Of a DNA stretch of 64,000 nt, positions 33,128-46,336 are shown in pieces (within the stretch, counting starts at the first letter, position 1; every line of letters begins with the position of its first letter). The stretch comes from Parasitella parasitica (lineage: Eukaryota > Mucoromycota > Mucoromycetes > Mucorales > Mucoraceae): contig MU619283.1 in NCBI GenBank assembly GCA_025201805.1, positions 9,692 to 73,691 on the forward strand, written 5' to 3'. The notes under the pieces were generated by a model, which did no database searches, was not told the origin of the DNA, and was given only the letters and a program-made list of their open reading frames with translations. The translations under genes were made by a program, and so were the position numbers.

Positions 33128-34354
33128 TTAATGATTAGGCATTTTCATATTATCTAAAGGGTGCAATTGATTTTCAGTGTAAAAAGAACAGTTATTATCA
33201 TGTTCGCTATTCCGAGCTAAACGTATCTTGGGCGATAGATTCGTATCGCCTAATTTAGAAGACATCGAATATTTCTTTTTAGAAGAATTGTTGCTATTAT
33301 TCTCCTGCCATTGAGAATTGACATCTGGCATCCAAGCTATGATATTCTGAGTGCGATCAGACGAAAGAGAATCCCTTGAGTTTACTTGGTGTTTTCTTTT
33401 GTATATCGGTTCTTCAGGCTTAATAAGAGTGTTTGTTTTTATGACACTATTCTTTCTCAATATTTGATCTACTTGTCCTAATGCTAAACTATGCCTTTTA
33501 GAGGGCCTAATTGATTGGTAATAAGATGTAGGCTTTTGATTACTATCCCGAATGGTCTTCTTTCGCTGTTGTTGCTGAAATGACGATTGTTGCGAATTCA
33601 TAGACATGAAGGAGCTACTCCTGGCCGATCGATCCAATCTTTGAGACACTGGTTCTTTCACCCGAAAAGGATACGGCAAGGCCATTCTTTCTAAGATATC
33701 AGTATTGGGATAATCCAGAAAATTTCTTATACTTGTAGGTGTTGGGATGTAGAATCCTGTTGATGCCGTTCCTGTAATTACTGGTTGCTCAGAGAACGGA
33801 TACGTAAATGCTGAAAAATCTTGATATCTATCAAGTAAAGATGGTATTAGCTTAGTTACACTGAAGATCCTCTAATCGTTATGTAATACTTGCATCTACG
33901 AACGAAATTTAGCGGTTTTTCAAGATATTAAACCACATTAACTTACACTGTCATCATCTTCATTACACAAAATCGAGTTGCTTTTACAAGACGAAGAACT
34001 GTAATCTTTATCTGAAGCGCCTGATTGAATTATTTCATTTGCCATTAATGAACTGATTGGTCTATGCTGGGAACAACTCGTTAAAGTGGAATGCTCTTGT
34101 GTTTCAATATCCAGCTGATCGAACGTCTGTTGTAATAACTGTGCTGTATCTTGTGGTGTATCCTCATCCTCAGTAACAAGTGAATGCAGCTGTCTTTCTA
34201 TGTTGGGTGTATATACAGACGATCTATTTGACAAGGGCTTATAACTACTGTTATTACTACTCTGTAGACTTGTTGTTGAGGAATTTACGAAAAAATCCAT
34301 ATTATGCCATCCATAAAAAGGAAGTTGTTTTTGTACTGTTTGTGGTGAATCCAT
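33128..34354 (-). CDS. Unknown Ser/Asn/Gln-rich protein
   Basis: Exon 1 is 34354-33947 (136 codons from ATG 34354, a start followed by MDSPQTVQKQLPFYGWHNMD). The last exon begins at 33827 or 33819 and ends at 33128, reading FSAFTYPFSEQPVITGT, STGFYIPTPTSIRNFLDYPN, then MALPYPFRVKEPVSQRLDRS. The junction is uncertain: donor GTGTAA after GAC-A with acceptor before ATTTTTCAGC keeps the frame, as does a tiny extra exon (GATCTTCA) between 33947 and 33827. About 370 aa, polar, with many SSS/NNS runs and basic patches; no domain recognised. Short motifs such as FYIPTPTS and PYPFRV may be binding segments. A 16-T run just upstream (34375-34392) is in the 5' flank. Confidence 0.6.
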
Positions 34355-36085
34355 TGAATGATAATAAGATGTAGTTTTTTTTTTTTTTTTTTTTATAAAT
34401 TGAAACCTTTTGTACTGATTAAATTTTTTCTTTTTTTGCGAAACCCAACAAGTAGATAGACTATTATTTTTAGTTCTATGAATCGTTTGTAAAATTATAC
34501 ATTTCTTTGAGCCGATCACATCCTTATAACTTCCGTGCACAACATAAGCTCATCAGATGTAATGAATCTCTCCAACTAATTATCTGATATGCGCAAATGT
34601 TGGATGATGCCAAATACATGAGTACATGTGCTTAAAAAATTCAAGTCTCATATGTACTATCAATCTAATTTGCATGTAGTATATCTTATAATGATAAAAT
34701 TTGATGACCTAGTTTTAATTATTGAATTGAAACAAGTTCTCCATATTTCATCTAATATCCTTACCAAGTACCAAGGTATACGTTGCTGAATGCAATCTTA
34801 ACACCTTTTTCTTGGAGAAGCTATAATAATAGTTTCTAGTTCAAATTGTTAAATGGACAAATTCTATAGCTTTGAAAACATTATGGATATAATTTGACAG
34901 AAATATTTAATCGGTTGTTCAGACAATCATACTATATGTATTCATTAGTCATTCATCATCAGGATAGCAAGATAATCCTATCATAGCTATTTAGATCGTT
35001 CTTAAATTTAAATATTGGGGGTTTTTTTTTTATAAACGTGTGGTTGATCTGACGATGTATCAAGAACGGTGTAATGCTTTGTTAAAGAATAATGAAATAA
35101 ATAAAAACAGACTGTGATTGGCAGTTGACAAAGATCCAAGTTGATCTTTCATTAGCTTCTAATCATGCGGTAAATCTTCTAGTTATACGGTTAGATACAA
35201 AAAAAAAAGATAAAACCAGAAGTTAACAAGATACGAAAACTTGATAATACTTTATTTAAAATTGAAATTGCATCTGCTAATTATACCTTGTCTACAACTA
35301 CATAAATTTATGGTGACTTATTTAGATTATTAATGGACAAGGCTAATTCACAGTGACAACCTACTTGACAGGGCACGATGTGAGGTTGTACAACAAGGGC
35401 TACATGTCTTTGATCTGACAGTGCCTTAGCCTTTATCCTGGTGCTCAGATCTGTGAGTTACAACAGGAATAAACTTCTTGATTTGAAACAGAGACTTCAT
35501 TCTCCAATTTACACAAGCATATCACATCACATCATTGGACGATCTTCAATCTTCAATTGAAGTACATTGCCATGATTTCTTATCTATAATTGTAGCAGAT
35601 CAATATAATTTCATGATTAATACTCTTAAAAACATCACGTGGCCATTTCTCTTTTGAGAGCTGGTATTGCGTAAGTTGATAACTAAAAAAAAATACACAC
35701 GCATCACTACTTGATGCTCTGCGGTGCGGGTTTTGTGAAATTGGTAGCGATGTTTTGGAAAGATCTTGCAGTAAACAGGTCAATGCCGAGACTAATTAGA
35801 CTGTTTTGCTGTTGTTTAAGTGTATATTATGTCAAATAACTAGGATGGTATATGGTATCTCAGCGATAGAATAGCAAATAATTATATATGACAGTATTTT
35901 AAACGTAAGAAAGTTCGATTTATTTCAAATATGAAGCATAATTCCATATATATTTCTAAGATGAGACGTTCCTAGAATTCAACATCAGGTTCAGGAACGT
36001 AGCTTCAATTGGCTCAGACTCTGATCACGTGCGGATAATCAATTAGCACCACCAAAAAAAATTTACATCTATAACATCTATATCA
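34355..36085. other. Gene-poor AT-rich region
   Basis: About 1.7 kb upstream of the previous gene. I find no coding signature and no RNA gene before the tRNA at 36086. Confidence 0.5.
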
Positions 36086-36157
36086 TCCTCAATGGTCTAG
36101 TGGCTAGGATTCATCGCTTTCACCGATGCGGCCGGGGTTCAATTCCCCGTTGGGGAA
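36086..36157 (+). tRNA. tRNA-Glu (anticodon UUC)
   Basis: 72-nt cloverleaf without intron. The acceptor stem TCCTCAA pairs with TTGGGGA, with one G-T wobble. The D-arm contains GGTCTAGTGGCTAGGAT, typical of eukaryotic tRNA-Glu. The anticodon stem CATCG/CGATG encloses loop CTTTCAC with anticodon TTC at 36119-36121. The T-arm is GGGG-TTCAATT-CCCC. A T5 run follows at 36159-36163 as the RNA polymerase III terminator. Box A and box B lie in the D- and T-arms. Confidence 0.95.
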
Positions 36158-37227
36158 ATTTTTGACTCAACCACACACTGTGGTGCGCGTAGTTACGGCA
36201 TCCAATGTTTCTGTGAAGCTTTTTTTTTTAACTAAATTCAACATCAATGCAGCGTAAGATAATAAAAACTCGTCTTTTATCTCCTGCGATTACTTCTTAT
36301 ACTTTTTTTTAAGCCTGCCTGAGGAAACCTAACGTGAAGGGATTTTAAGCATATGATAACCTAGATACACTAATGTATAATAAGACGAACGGGTAATATT
36401 CAAAAAGTATTGCTATTAAGAATCTTGATAAGTAGTGATTTAATAAGCCATATAATAGTCTTGACCTATTCCAAGAAAGTCTGAATTTTATGCTTTGCAT
36501 GCATGCTTACACCAGAAATCATGAACAAGGAGCCAAGTCTTGAAAAATTTGCGTATCAAAAATGAAGTTCTATTCGATTCATTGAATATCACGTATATAG
36601 GCAGATTTAAAATAAAAATGTAGTGTACCTTTAAAGATATATATTGCAAGGATATTTAAAATTTCAATAAAATTTGAGAAGTCTCAAAATATTTGTTTAT
36701 AAGGTATATTGCAATAAACAAAACCAGAAATTGGGGTTTATGGTATATTTTGAAGTGTAAATCTAAAGCTGTAATAATCAATCTGATGAAATGAGCACCT
36801 CTTAAAAATATTAGCATGCATAAAAATTTGGTTTATTGAATAATAGTAATAATTGCTACAAATTAAAAAAGTTTCTACTTACATTGCTCATATAAGTCGA
36901 GCTGACAAACTATATAATAACTTGCACCTTCTGTTTTTGCGAATAAGTGCAAGAATTCATTGATATGTATAATAATCAATTTCAATATCTTAATTACCAC
37001 ACAATAGTATAATAATATTGTATAAACAGCTCCAAATGACAGAAAATACAACCAGTTATATTGACAGCTTATTATGTATGCTTTTGTTGTGCCTTGGCAT
37101 TAACTGTCTTCTTGTTGATTTAAGTAGTCAACTCCGCTAATGAGATCTTGATAAACAATTAACCAAGTTATCTCGTCCTTTTCTCCTTTTCTCTATTTTT
37201 TATACGTTTTCTGTAGTCTTACTATAT
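36158..37227. other. AT-rich intergenic region
   Basis: Between the tRNA and the kelch gene. Very AT-rich with a CT-rich patch (TCTCCTTTTCTC) just before the kelch start. No further gene seen. Confidence 0.5.
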
Positions 37228-40062
37228 ATGACTTTATTCTCAAAGCTTACGAAAAGTGCAGGAAATACTGAGAAATTCATTTATCCTTGGTCGCAACGTA
37301 AATTAGGTGGTAATCATAATGCTTTACCGAGATTTGGACATGGTGCAGCTGCTCTCGATAACCAACAATTTCTTATTTTTGGTGGGATACACAAAGGAAA
37401 TACTAAAAAAAAAATACTTCTTGTAGATACAAGTAAGCCAATAAAGCTCATATTACTGTAAACATAGCTCACTAAAACTCATCCGTGTAGACAATATATC
37501 TGTTACCTCACTATCGACATCGGGTGATGTACCATCTCCCAGAAGCTTCACTACGGTCATTTCAATAAACTCTTTTATATTACGTAAGAAATGTAAAGTT
37601 GGATATCAAACATGCAATTTATTTACGGATCTATTGTAGTTTATGGTGGCGAGCCAATTCATGCCAATGAAATGTGGGATCCGCACTTTTACGTTCTGCA
37701 TACAAGTAGGCCTAAAAATGCTTTCAATCTGCCAATTGACAGCATCCCTAATCCTAAATCATAGATACTCGTCAATGGTCAAGAGTGCGCACAAAAGGAA
37801 AGTTACCGTCAGAAAGAGCAGGACATTCAACTTTTGTTTCTGATGATGGCATCATGTATATTTTTGGTGGCCATTTTCAAAGAAAATACCTGGGTGACTT
37901 ATGCGCATTTAATGTGAAAGATTGTAAGCAAGATATCCATTGACATCTTGTTTGTATCCGGCTAATCATCTTTACAGATCCTGCCAAAGCAGAATGGGAT
38001 TTCTTAAAGTACGAAAACCAAGGTCCAGCGCCGAGATCTGGACACGTTTCTGTGATTTACGACAAGAAACTATACATGTAAAGCTCCCAATTGAATTTCT
38101 CATCCTAAATACTCATCCATTATTTTCGCTACTTAGATTTGGAGGCATGAATGCAAGCCATTTGTTTAACGATGTTTGGTGTTTTGATCTTGTAGCCCGA
38201 ACTTGGCATCAAATATCAGCTCTTGGCTTTATACCCGCTCCCAGAGAAAGCTGTGCAGCTGCATTAGTAGACGATACAATTTATATATTTGGAGGACGAG
38301 GAATTAATGGACATAGCCTAGGTGATTTATGCGCATTCAGAATCAAGAGTGAGTCAAATATTCGAAGAAAAGAGGGATCAGCGCCATTCTAATCGTAATG
38401 GTGAGATAGGTCAAAGATGGTACATGTTCCAAGGCATGGGAACACCTCCTTCACCTCGCTATGGACTCTCGATGACAGTGATTGGCAGCAAAATATACGT
38501 ATTTGGAGGCGAATCTGTTGCTGGTAAAACAGATGATAGCGCATGCGTATATGCACTAGATTGCTGTAAGTCTTTGATTATAGAAATTTCATTGCTAGCG
38601 AACTAACAAGTTATTAATAGCCAAAATAAAGTTTCCTCCCGAGCCAGAAACCTCAGAAGGCGAAAATAATAAGGTCGATCCTGCAATGACGAGTACAATT
38701 AGAAATAGCAACAATTCGAATGCAACCAAATCTCAGAATCAGACGACAGAAACAAAAGTTGTACAAAATTTAGAGCTGCCTCAAGTGGAAACAAATACGA
38801 ATCACCTTGACTACCAGCAGCATTTATTCAACAACGATGATCAAAAAATCAGTTCGCCCATATCAGCATATTCGATGGAAAGCAATTGGAGTCATCCGAG
38901 CCAATCACTAAACAAAGTACTATCTCGTTCTCCCCCACTTCGACCGCCTCGTGAGGGAGTCACTCTAAACAAAACTCGCCCACAAGCTGCATCGACCATG
39001 AGCGATTCATTCAAATTCAAACGAGAACTTCCATTTCAGCATCGATCACAGTTGCCACCAAAATTGTTCATCCCTAATATGAATAAACCCACAGCCAAGA
39101 AACCTGAGGAAAATGCAAAGTTATTGCTGGAAATCAAAGCTCGAGATACCATTATTTCAGAAATGAAGAAAAACGAACAATGGTGGCGAACGGAAGTCTC
39201 TGTGGCTAGACAGTTACGACGAGATCAACAAGACGACACATGCCGAGACAAAGGGGATGTCCTGCTACATGATCTAGAACAGAAAGATGTACTGTTATTA
39301 TTTCAGCAACTTGAGGCTGTCAAGGCTGAGATTAAAAAGATTAGAGCCAGTGTAAATAAACAAAATGACCCAATATTTGAAAAGATTGAGCAAGTAGAAA
39401 ACATAAGCGCAATTGCGCTAGAGGAAGCAGCCTACTATAAAGCAAAATACACAGCATTGAAATCGAGGGACAACGGGGCTCTGGATCTGCTGGAATCAGG
39501 TAGAGCTGACATTTTAGAAACGAGGCTCAAGCTGGCATATCAAGAAAAAGACCATGTAAATCGAAAAATACAGACGTTGAGCTCTCAATCGCAACACGAT
39601 CGATCTGCAAGAGTATTAGCAGAGGGGAGAGCCAAAGACGCGCAAAAGCATTCAGAGAAAGCGCAGGGAGCACATCAAAACGCACTGGAAAGATTGACCC
39701 AACTGTACGCGAAATTAGTCAAGCTTGAAGCGCAGGGTAAAGATGACGCTATTTGCATTGCAGATTTATCCAGCAAATTAGCGGACCGCCTGTCTCTAGT
39801 CCACACAAAGGACCAGGACGAGTCGCAACTGCGCATTGAAATTGCAAGATTAGAAGCAACAAACATGAAATCCAGGAATGAGGTTGCAGGTTTACTCAAA
39901 AAGTTGGAAGAAAGCAAAGACGATGAAAATAACTTGAAGCTGTTATTGAACGATAAGGATCAAGAGTACACCGAAGCAGTTTTGGAGCTAGAAAAGACAT
40001 GTATACAGCTCGATTTACTTAAAAATATGCCAAATAACCAAACCGCTTTTACAGCGGTGTAA
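37228..40062 (+). CDS. Kelch-repeat and coiled-coil protein (Tea1/Kel1 type)
   Basis: Eight exons: 37228-37432, 37491-37583, 37640-37705, 37765-37923, 37978-38077, 38137-38348, 38410-38565, 38621-40062; 810 aa. Residues about 15-345 hold six kelch blades, each with the F-G-G core and a paired R-x-x-H: PRFGHGAAALDNQQFLIFGG, PSPRSFTTVI...LYGG, SERAGHSTF...MYIFGGH, APRSGHVSV...LYIFGGM, APRESCAA...IYIFGGR, SPRYGLSMTV...IYVFGGE. A polar linker follows with polyproline (SRSPPLRPPREG), then about 330 residues of coiled coil (from NAKLLLEIKARDTIISEMKK to the end). This is the layout of Tea1 of fission yeast and Kel1/Kel2 of budding yeast, cell-end polarity markers; a role in hyphal tip growth is inferred. 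The intron 38349-38409 uses a weak acceptor context. Confidence 0.88.
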
Positions 40063-40261
40063 TAAAGTTGAGAGTTTTTGAGCCTTCTAAGGTAAAAATA
40101 ATGTGTGTGATTTGCGATCTACATATGGCTACAATATGACGCTTTATTCATGCACCATTGGTTAAATCTCTTACTACGTCATTTTTTGATCACAAACTTT
40201 ATTAAAGCTGTTCGCGCAGCTTTTTTGTTGTTATTGTAATTACAACATCGCTACAACAGAA

Positions 40262-42518
40262 ATGTCCAGCAATCCTGATATTCCTGATAAACTGTATTAT
40301 CTGGGTAAGTTAAGGTACCGCAAAGGTTTAAATCTGCTGTTAATCCCATTTTACCACACATAGACGATGATTTTTCTGTACGTTCGCTTCGAAAGTATCA
40401 GCTCAAAGAAATCCTGAGCACGCACAATATCCCCTATTTTCAAGGCATCACTCGACCCGATCTAATCAAGCTGTTCAAAAAGAATATTGAAGCTCGACGT
40501 GACGAAATCCTGAGTGAATACAAGGCAGCTACATTGGCCGAAAAGCAAGCTGAAATTACCCAAGAATTAGGACGTGGACACAGGGCCTCTCATAAGCCAA
40601 CTAAATTCACAGACGTGTCAGTCAATGTGCCTAAACGCCGCCGACCGCATACTGATGAGGAGCGCATTTCATCAGTCAAGAAGGATAAAGATGGGTACGC
40701 TATCCCTGCCATTCCTGCAAATAGAAGAAAGACTGTGCCTGCATTTAATCCCGAAGACTCATTCGACGAAGATGATAATTACTTTATTGCTGCTTCCCCG
40801 CATCACGTTGCGCCGCAGATTCATGCGCAAAAGGTCGCTACATCCACCAGTAAGCTCACTAGTGAAGCTAAAAAACCAAGAGTACCAGCAGCACCAGTAC
40901 GAAAGTCTGCGAGAAGAACTAAGCTTGATCCTCCTAAATTCAATCCTGAAGATTCGTTTGCTTCATCTGACGAAGAAGGGTACAGCACAACAAAGCGCGA
41001 AGCCCGTCCAGAATCACCAAAAAATAAAAGTGAGAATGGAAAAGTTACATTTGGCAAGGAAACAGCAGAAGACGAAGATAATGGAGATTCCGACTATCAA
41101 GTAGATGGAGACGTTTCTGATGACGAAGACGACGAATTGGGCCAAGTTGACAAAGAAGAGTTGGTTCAACTGTACAAAGATCAGGCGATTCCAGTCGAAA
41201 AATTTGTTGCACCCGAATATACGATTTCTACTCGATCTCAAACCATGACTACTGCCAAAGAAAACGTGCTTCTTTGGAAAGCAAAATTCAGACAAATTGG
41301 CTGTGTTTTGTGTGGGGTATACATGTTTTTTGCCCTGATTTGCCTTGGTATCACAGCTTACGCACGTCAGAAGAATGGCTATTGCCAAAATTACCCTGAT
41401 ATCATAACCGAGAAGCCAGGTAAGGTCATTTAGGACATGGCAGATCAAACCTCAAGACTAAGACGTCAAACAGTTTCATCTTCCTTCTTTTCGTTATTCC
41501 CTTCTCCTTGCATTCCTTGTCCTGATCATGGTATTTGCGCTGGTGGGGAGTTGACTTGTGATACACTGTATGAGAGAAAAACGCCACTTTATAACATTGG
41601 CCACATGTTTCCCATTGCCGATGATTGCATCCACAACTCTGTACTTGGAAAATATGTCGCCAGAGTTGAGCGTAAAATCAAACACAAATTAGCTGTTCGT
41701 CAAGGAGAATCCGCCTGCAAATATTTTCTCGCTCATGCAGACATTGAAGACACCGAACCAGCACCCATTGTTCGAGTTTTAGTCAAAGACATCTTGTCTG
41801 ATTTAAAGCAAAACATCCAACCTGCTCTTCCAGCTGATAAAACTGATGAAATTATGATTATTGCATTAGCTACAGTACTAGAAGACCCCAAAATCCGCTA
41901 TTGGGAAGTGTAAGTGCGAATTGTGGATGGGTGCTATAGCGTAAATTAACGGTTGCTTTAAATAGCGATGGAGACAGGTATTTAGGAACAGAATATTTCC
42001 ACTATTCCACCAAATGCCAGCTTCAAAGGCTGTACAAAAAGACTCCATTCAATGTCAAGATGATGATCGTTAGTAAGTTGATTTTTCTTTTTTTATCATG
42101 CTTTGGTATCTAAAATGTAACTTAGCTTTCCTGTCTGTTGTCTCTGCTTTTATTGGCGCATCGAGAGACTACAAAAAAAGCAAGATCTACAAACACAAGA
42201 TTGACGTGCTTGTTAAGGATACAACAGAACGATTAATGAAACAGGTATTTTTTTTTCATCTAGTACATCTAGTAGCCCAAGCCTAATTTAAATAAATGTT
42301 ATTTTTAGTACGAAAACCATCTCAAGGATCCTATCCAATATCCTTCTGCTGCGATTTCTGTATCTCAAATACGATCGTCTCTTGTCGATGTTAATGACAG
42401 CAAAACCATCAAAGACTGGCACAGCGTCGTTGAAAAAATAGAATCACATCCACACATTAGAAAATCATTCCAGGAAGTTCGTGGCGATCCTGTGGAGTAT
42501 TGGGAGTTGACCGTATAA
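40262..42518 (+). CDS. Inner nuclear membrane protein, Heh1/Src1/Man1 type
   Basis: Six exons: 40262-40304, 40364-41419, 41474-41909, 41966-42072, 42126-42244, 42309-42518; 656 aa. The N-terminal HeH/LEM-like motif (FSVRSLRKYQLKEILSTHNI...LIKLFKKNI) binds chromatin. A long acidic/basic nucleoplasmic part follows with KRRRP and KKPRVPAAPVRKSARRTK as possible nuclear localisation signals and FNPEDSF repeated twice. The first membrane helix is at about 325-347 (GCVLCGVYMFFALICLGITA). The luminal part is Cys-rich (PCIPCPDHGICAGGELTCD), the second helix is at FLSVVSAFIGA, and a MAN1-Src1 C-terminal winged-helix domain ends KSFQEVRGDPVEYWELTV. Roles in the family: anchoring rDNA and telomeres and nuclear pore quality control. 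It lies 200 nt after the kelch gene. Confidence 0.93.
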
Positions 42519-42708
42519 ATTAAAACTGTAGATAATAATCAAGGGGATGTTACACAAATTACACATGTATTTACTAAAAGATGAATTTCAAAAAATTAGA
42601 AGAAAATACAAGTTTATTATTTATAAAGTGGTGGGTGTGAGTGTGAGTGTGATATAAGATTTCAAGATATAAATACAAGCTGCTGCCAAGGCATGGAGGG
42701 GGAAAAGA

Positions 42709-43663
42709 TTAGACACGTTTCCAGCCATAGCCGCCTCGAGAAGGATAGCGTTCGTTCCAGCCTCTGTATGAAGATGAATCACGTCTGATCATGCACCATT
42801 GGATCAAACCGCCAACAACAGTAAGACCTAAGCAACCGCCAAGCATACCTCTTAGGGCGCTGTTTGCGGTTATTGCTGCATCAAGACTCTTTGCATGCAG
42901 CATTTGATTAACAATTTCCAAGAAACCGGTTTTAGCATAAACGTCGATACCACAGAAAATGGCAAAGGAGCCAATAAATGCCGTAGCAATGACGAACATG
43001 GGACGCTCCAAGAATGCCATCAGCACAATACCAATAACTATGAAGCAAACAATCAAGATGGCACGGCCCCAATTAGTCTGAATCAAACCATTTGTGTTCC
43101 ATGATAATAACCACAACGCGAACAAATAACCGAGCAGTGCGCCAAGTAAATAAACAGCCAAAAAGAAACAGCAGCACAATAAACCACCGGCTAAAATACC
43201 AACTACAATGCTGACAACAAGCAAAATGGTGTCCGTGTTGCTTCCGTAGTCTGCTTTAGCGTTCGTCAAGATGATATAGGAAATATTGGCACCACAATAG
43301 AAGCCAACGATAAACATGGTAAATTTTTGGAATACGCCTGGATTTGTGCTTAATACATGATTAATAATGGTATAAAAACATCCGGTTTACCTCCAAGGAA
43401 GCATAAATAGCCACCAGTGATAAATAGGATAACACTAAAAACGATGCCATGCACAGTTACAGAGTGCCCAGCAACTGATAAAATATGTAGGTTTAGTGTT
43501 TGGTTTTCAATTGATCTGAATCTCGAAACTTACAATTAATGGTTGCCCCACTCCCTGATACATCACCAATAGGTGCAGCAGTGACAAAATCACCAAGGAA
43601 CGTAACTAGCAGCGCTAGTAGTGAATATATAAAAAGCGTCGAATTCTTTTTGCCTAGAGACAT
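42709..43663 (-). CDS. DUF4203/TMEM198-like multi-pass membrane protein
   Basis: Three exons: 43663-43534, 43474-43391, 43337-42709; 280 aa. A signal-anchor or signal peptide (NSTLFIYSLLALLVTFLGDF, then VTAAPIG) precedes a region with seven hydrophobic helices, among them VHGIVFSVILFITGGYLCFL, FTMFIVGFYCGANISYIILT and AVYLLGALLGYLFALWLLSW. The F-x-G-F-x-C-G pattern after the third helix and many small residues fit the DUF4203 family (animal TMEM198). The C-terminus is cytosolic and basic with aromatic residues (GWNERYPSRGGYGWKRV). Molecular function is unknown in fungi; it probably sits in the plasma membrane or endomembranes. The gene is convergent with Heh1, 190 nt away. Confidence 0.8.
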
Positions 43664-44680
43664 GTTATTTTTTTAAAAAAATAAAATATAAAAATAAAGT
43701 AATAATGGGTAATGAAAGAAAGAAAGGGATTAAACGGAAAGTTACAGCCTGTATTTATACAGAATATCATTTTTATTTGGCTAAAATTGGATCTGGTTTA
43801 TTTATAAAACTTTCTTGGCGCCTTATCCGAAATGGGGTACTATTGTAATCACGTATCAGGCTTTATCAGCCACATTCAAGTGGTTTCTGTACTACGAAAC
43901 CCGAGTTTGCTCAAAAAAAAAAAAAAAAAAAAAAAGTATTTAGCCTTATTGTTTATATCACACGTTGACAGAACTGGGTATCGCTTGGTTGGCTGGGCAA
44001 GGTAAGGGCAAGAAGAATAAAAGCTTGAGCTGCCTCAAGCCGATAAAAAAGGGCTAGCGAAAATGCCAAGGAGAAAAGTCTACTAATAACGGATGCAATA
44101 GCAAAATTGTTGAACATCACTCATCGAACTGCGCCTACCCGAGGCACGATAAAAGATGAGGTATCAAATCTTGGGTATTATAATTATAAACTCCCATCCA
44201 TCAGTATAAATGTCAAGGTACGGCAACTGGGCACATAGAAAAGCATAGGCTGCATAATACTGAATGCGTCCAGAGTATATCTGCCACGTTCAAAGTAATC
44301 GCAGTTACAGAAATTATCTTCAGCCACTAAAATTTAGTAATCCCCCAGGCACACTAAGCTACAGTATGTACTTCATTTAGCATGTACAAATACTAATATG
44401 CAAGGTTTAAAATGTAATTTTCAGAAGGAGAGTTCCACCGTAGAAAATGGAGTATTTACAACAATATTATACGATACAAGTGGATTAAAGTATTGACATG
44501 GCCGAGTAAACATAAACATGCATGCGATTGAGCGATGCAAGAAACATTGGTTGCTTATTCAAGCTTGCATTAATAAAGCATAGCCGGTCCCTGTTTGCCG
44601 GCGAAGCCACCCATCATTGTGGTTTTTTTTTTTTTTTTTTTGAGAATCAAGATTTTTCATTTTGACATTTCTTTACAATA
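43664..44680. other. Divergent intergenic region
   Basis: About 1 kb between the DUF4203 gene (-) and HAS1 (+). Poly-A run of 22 at 43914-43935, poly-T of about 20 at 44623-44641 just before HAS1. No gene. Confidence 0.5.
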
Positions 44681-46336
44681 ATGGTTGCAGCAGCAGTTGT
44701 CGAAACTAAAAAACGTAAGCGCTCTCATGCTGATAAAAGAGCCAGCAAAAAGCAGCAAGAAGTAAGAAAGGGTGAGGGTAAGCCAGCCAAAGAAGATGAT
44801 GTTGATGAAGACGTCGAGCAAGAAATGCCTGCTGAAGGTACACACATATAGGAAAGCTGTCTAAACACGCACTAACATGTTTAATATAGCTGCTGAAGAA
44901 GTCATTAACTTTGATTTCGAAAGCCTTGATTGTAGTGAAAATACCAAGAAGGCTGTCAAAGATATGGGCTTTACTCAAATGACTGAAGTCCAGGCCAAAA
45001 CCATCCCTCCTCTCTTGAAAGGTAGAGATGTTTTGGGAGCTGCCAAGACTGGATCGGGCAAGACAGTTGCATTTATGATTCCTGCCATTGAGCTATTGCT
45101 TCGCAACAATTTTAAGCCTAGAAATGGTACTGGTGTGATTATTGTTTCTCCCACTCGTGAATTAGCTATTCAAATATACGGCGTTGCAGAGGAATTATGT
45201 AAGTACCATAATCAAATCACTCATGGCCTTGTTATCGGTGGATCCAACAGAAAGGCAGAGACAGACAAATTGGTGAAGGGAGTAAACTTGTTGGTTGCTA
45301 CACCTGGCAGGCTTTTGGATCATTTACAAAACTCACAAGGATTTGTGTTCAAAAACCTGCAGACACTGGTGATTGATGAAGCTGATCGTATTTTGGACAT
45401 TGGTTTTGAGGAAGAGATGAAGCAGATTGTAAAAATTTTACCCAAAGAGCGTCAAAGCATGCTTTTCTCTGCCACACAAACTACCAAAGTGTCGGATCTT
45501 GCTCGCATATCACTCAAGGCTGGACCTCTTTACATTAACGTCGATGAGAAGAAGGAAGCGTCAACAGCAGATGGATTGGAACAAGGCTTTGTCGTAGTCG
45601 AAGCAGATAAAAAGTTCTTGCTACTGTTTACTTTTCTTCGCAAGAACCAAAAGAAGAAAGTTATTGTCTTCTTCTCCAACTGCAACGCTGTCAAGTACTA
45701 TTCCGAACTTTTAAATTATATCGATGTGCCAGTATTGGAGCTACACGGCCGCCAAAAGCAGCAAAAGCGTACATCCACCTTTTTTGAATTCTCGCAGGCA
45801 GAACGTGGTATCTTGTTGTGTACAGATGTTGCTGCTAGAGGTCTAGATATCCCCGCTGTCGATTGGATTGTTCAATATGATCCTCCAGATGATACTCGTG
45901 ACTACATTCACCGTGTTGGAAGAACTGCTCGCGCTGGCGGAAAGGGTAAGGGGTTATTATTTTTACTGCCAAGTGAAGCTGGCCTCTTGAAATTCCTTAA
46001 AGAGGCCAAAGTTCCTTTGAACGAATATCAATTTCCTGATAACAAAATTACCAATGTACAGAGCCAGGTAAATTGAGACAAGGCTCCCTTCTTTAAATTG
46101 GTTTTTGGATGTTTGCTAACACAATCTTTCTTGAATAGCTCGAGAAACTAATCGAAAAGAACTTTTATCTCAACCAATCTGCTCGTGATGCTTTTAGATC
46201 TTACTTGCAAGCCTATGCTACATATCATCTAAAACACATTTTCAATGTTGATAATCTTGATCTCACAAAGATTGCTAAATCGTTTGGTTTCAAGGTCCCT
46301 CCAAAAGTCAATTTGGCAATCTCTAGTTCTAAATAA
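44681..46336 (+). CDS. HAS1: DEAD-box RNA helicase Has1 (DDX18)
   Basis: Nucleolar ATP-dependent RNA helicase for ribosomal subunit assembly. Exons 44681-44837, 44890-46067, 46139-46336; 510 aa. A Lys-rich N-terminus ([18 protein letters not shown]) precedes all helicase motifs: Q-motif region [19 protein letters not shown], Walker [10 protein letters not shown] (residues 103-111), [21 protein letters not shown] as [13 protein letters not shown], then [28 protein letters not shown] and [10 protein letters not shown]. The C-terminal [20 protein letters not shown] and [19 protein letters not shown] are specific for the Has1/DDX18 subfamily. No anomalies. Confidence 0.97.

Noticed and set aside
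44657-44978. Two minus-strand frames near the HAS1 start
   Set aside because: Antisense to exon 1 and the start of exon 2 of HAS1.
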